DNA of 64,000 nucleotides. Source: Mycobacterium dioxanotrophicus. Lineage in GTDB: Bacteria > Actinomycetota > Actinomycetes > Mycobacteriales > Mycobacteriaceae. The stretch is from positions 3,038,001 through 3,102,000 of the forward strand of contig NZ_CP020809.1 of assembly GCF_002157835.1 (NCBI RefSeq), in the 5' to 3' direction. Positions within the stretch are counted from its first letter, which is position 1. Each line of letters opens with the position of its first letter. Under the pieces are notes generated by a model. That model ran no database searches, was not told the origin of the DNA, and saw nothing but the letters and a program-made list of their open reading frames with translations. A program made the position numbers and the translations under genes. This document shows, in pieces, positions 62,402 to 64,000 of this stretch.

Positions 62402-63034
62402 TTACGAACCGCCGTCGCCGGATGATTCCTCCACCGCTGGGGCGCTGGGCGCCCCAGGCCAGTTCCGAATGACGTGGAGAAAAAAGCCATCCTCGATATC
62501 AACATTCACGGTGAATTGTGACCCATCTTGTCCGCGATAAATATACAGCCCGTTGGAGCCGCTCAGACCCGCGCTAACGGCTTCCAATTCACTCCCCGGC
62601 ACGCCGAACATTCCCTCAATCTGAGTCCGTGCCATTTGATCGCCGTCTGATGCGAGCATCGCGCGCATTTCGGCCCGTAGGGCCACGTCGTGGGCGGCAT
62701 TTGGACGCGCGCCAAATCGCTGTCTCAGTCTGGGTTTCAGCGCATCCGACAGCGTGTTGGCGGCAACACCTAGCGGGACAGCCAGAACCAGGCTCACCAG
62801 GAATTCGATATCGGCAGGCCCGGGCACCCAATGACCGCCGAGGTGGGGAACATCACTTGCCTGAATCACCGGCTCGGGAGTCGACAAGCCAGCGTCTCGA
62901 AGAGAGTCGATGAGGATGTCTTCGAGTTGATCATTCAGTTCTGGGGAGTACGTCTCGGGGCCATCTAGCGGCAAGAGTATGGCCGCCTCCAAGATTTGGC
63001 CGTCGGGTGACCTGACCACTATCCCTACGCGCAT
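62402..63034 (-). CDS. Protein of unknown function with central hydrophobic segment
   Basis: The 210-residue protein from ATG 63034 starts MRVGIVVRSPDGQILEAAIL, contains a membrane-like stretch (IEFLVSLVLAVPLGVAANTL) followed by basic residues (KPRLRQRFGAR), and ends with a strand-rich domain (GLYIYRGQDGSQFTVNVDIE) and an acidic tail. I do not recognise the family. It is the first gene outside attR. Confidence 0.6.
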   Translation of the reverse strand: MRVGIVVRSPDGQILEAAILLPLDGPETYSPELNDQLEDILIDSLRDAGLSTPEPVIQASDVPHLGGHWVPGPADIEFLVSLVLAVPLGVAANTLSDALKPRLRQRFGARPNAAHDVALRAEMRAMLASDGDQMARTQIEGMFGVPGSELEAVSAGLSGSNGLYIYRGQDGSQFTVNVDIEDGFFLHVIRNWPGAPSAPAVEESSGDGGS

Positions 63035-63212
63035 CGGTCAAGTGTCTCAGCTAATCAGTACCTGCTGGGGGAGGCTTGGCGGGTATTCGGCCGGTTGGGG
63101 TGAGGTCGCGCAAGGGTTGACGCCGCGCCCCAGCTAGGCAGCCACTTACGGCAGAGTCTGTCACGGCGTCGTACGTCGCGAATTAACAGGCGGTTCTCCT
63201 GGTCGGTCGGTT

Positions 63213-63569
63213 TTACCGTGGTCTGGCAGCTATCGATTCGCCACCGCTTCGCTTGGCGACCTGATAACTGAACGGCCATACGGCCACGCTTTCGTTGCCC
63301 TTTTGCGGACGGCCGGTGCCGAGTTGGACATCGGCGACCCACTCATCGTCGGCAACTGATGCCCAGGCCTGTTCTTCGGCAGCCGCCTGAATCGCGTAGA
63401 TGTTCGGCGATCCGTTAGGCCATTCCAGCGTGCCATGTCGAACTTCGGGCATGCACCCATCATCGCGCTGAATCATGGATTGCGCACGAGTAACGCATGC
63501 CTTTTCGGTTAGCGCAGCGGCCAGCTGAGTCATTCGACTCAGCACCAGAGGTGCAAGCACAAGAATCAA
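63213..63569 (-). CDS. Hypothetical protein, start uncertain
   Basis: The frame from 63569 codes 118 residues; ATG 63476 or 63452 (MPEVRHGTLEWPNGSPNIYA) may be the real start. AAEEQAWASVADDEWVADVQ looks like genuine coding sequence. No domain recognised. It overlaps other open frames, so support is weak. Confidence 0.35.
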   Translation of the reverse strand: MILVLAPLVLSRMTQLAAALTEKACVTRAQSMIQRDDGCMPEVRHGTLEWPNGSPNIYAIQAAAEEQAWASVADDEWVADVQLGTGRPQKGNESVAVWPFSYQVAKRSGGESIAARPR

Positions 63570-63748
63570 AGGCGCAGCCGTCCGCAGAGGCGAGCATTAA
63601 GGCGTAATTACGGCAGTGATTTGCTGCCGTTGGGCTGCCCCAGGAATCAAGATCACCTAGTGGTCGGTGTGATCCCCTCTGTATGGAGGTTGTTGAGGGT
63701 TTCACGTTTCCAGCACCGCTGAACCTATGTGACTGCCTGGTCAACGAT

Positions 63749-64000
63749 TCATTCTGTACGGTATAGGCCAACTCTCATCCCGGGGTATCTCTTTTTGAAC
63801 AGTGTTGCTACCGGCACGCCGAGATGATCGGCAATCGCTTTCAGTTCCCAGTCGCGGAACGGTGTTTCACCCCTGGTGCGCCGTGACACAGCGGAGAGCG
63901 ACAAGCCCAGCAGCTCGGCGAGAGCGCTGTTGCTGACCTGCCGCCGCGCAAGCTCAGCGCGTACGTTATCGGCTATCGTGGTGTCAGGTGGTGGCTTCTC
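63749..64000 (-). CDS. Helix-turn-helix regulator, phage-repressor-like (5' end outside window)
   Basis: The frame is open from the window edge to a stop at 63749-63751 and codes 83 residues. It contains NVRAELARRQVSNSALAELL, GLSLSAVSRRTRGETPFRDW and ELKAIADHLGVPVATLFKK, an XRE/Cro-type helix-turn-helix typical of mycobacteriophage-like repressors. It suggests that a second phage-derived or island module lies beyond attR. Confidence 0.75.
   Translation of the reverse strand, partial: EKPPPDTTIADNVRAELARRQVSNSALAELLGLSLSAVSRRTRGETPFRDWELKAIADHLGVPVATLFKKRYPGMRVGLYRTE

Noticed and set aside
63460..63771. Minus-strand frame of 103 codons
   Set aside because: Overlaps the end of the helix-turn-helix gene and the frame at 63213-63569; Cys/Ser-rich translation without a domain.

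Overview
The window is a piece of a high-GC rapidly growing mycobacterial chromosome (Mycolicibacterium type). The backbone gene order matches the M. tuberculosis interval Rv1683 to Rv1713 as I remember it. An rRNA operon lies directly downstream of tyrS, which is the rrnB position of rapid growers. The 16S region around base 7310 has the short helix 18 typical of rapid growers. The species cannot be fixed from sequence alone.

Layout. 1-6476: end of an acyl-AMP-ligase/lipase gene, a secreted protein, a Trm112-like protein, a minus-strand ABC exporter with a TetR regulator, mpg and tyrS. 6530-12171: rRNA promoter, leader, 16S-23S-5S and terminator. 12282-16879: TPR-like protein, small protein, tlyA, nadK, recN. 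16894-20205: small accessory block (PPOX gene split by an IS3 element, VOC protein, CGNR zinc-finger regulator). 20306-26061: steA, mctB/steB, pyrG, a Nudix hydrolase and xerD, with two unusual short-repeat tracts. 26058-42130: a 16-kb accessory island between xerD and parA, where M. tuberculosis has cycA/PPE genes. 42259-47548: parA, scpA, scpB, rluB, cmk, der. 47612-52320: TauE-like permease and a GntR-controlled amidase/permease/amidase operon. 52398-64000: tRNA-Pro(GGG), a decayed integrated element bounded by a 45-bp duplication of the tRNA 3' half, and then more accessory DNA ending in a repressor-like gene.

The most interesting system is the 32049-42130 operon of eight tightly packed genes: ThDP enzyme, SRPBCC-like protein, KAS III-like enzyme with Asn in place of the catalytic His, acyl carrier protein, fatty acyl-AMP ligase, HisC-like aminotransferase, flavin monooxygenase and MmpL exporter. 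It reads as a pathway that builds and exports an amino-modified lipid. A divergent P450/FAD-oxidase/methyltransferase operon (26058-29512) could supply tailoring. I do not recognise the product.

The right end shows layered decay. A deletion fuses an integrase remnant to a tape-measure-like gene. An IS21 element (target duplication ACGC) sits in the last codons of that gene, and an IS3 element (target duplication TTC) splits a DUF2971 gene. Both interrupted genes can be rejoined in frame on paper.
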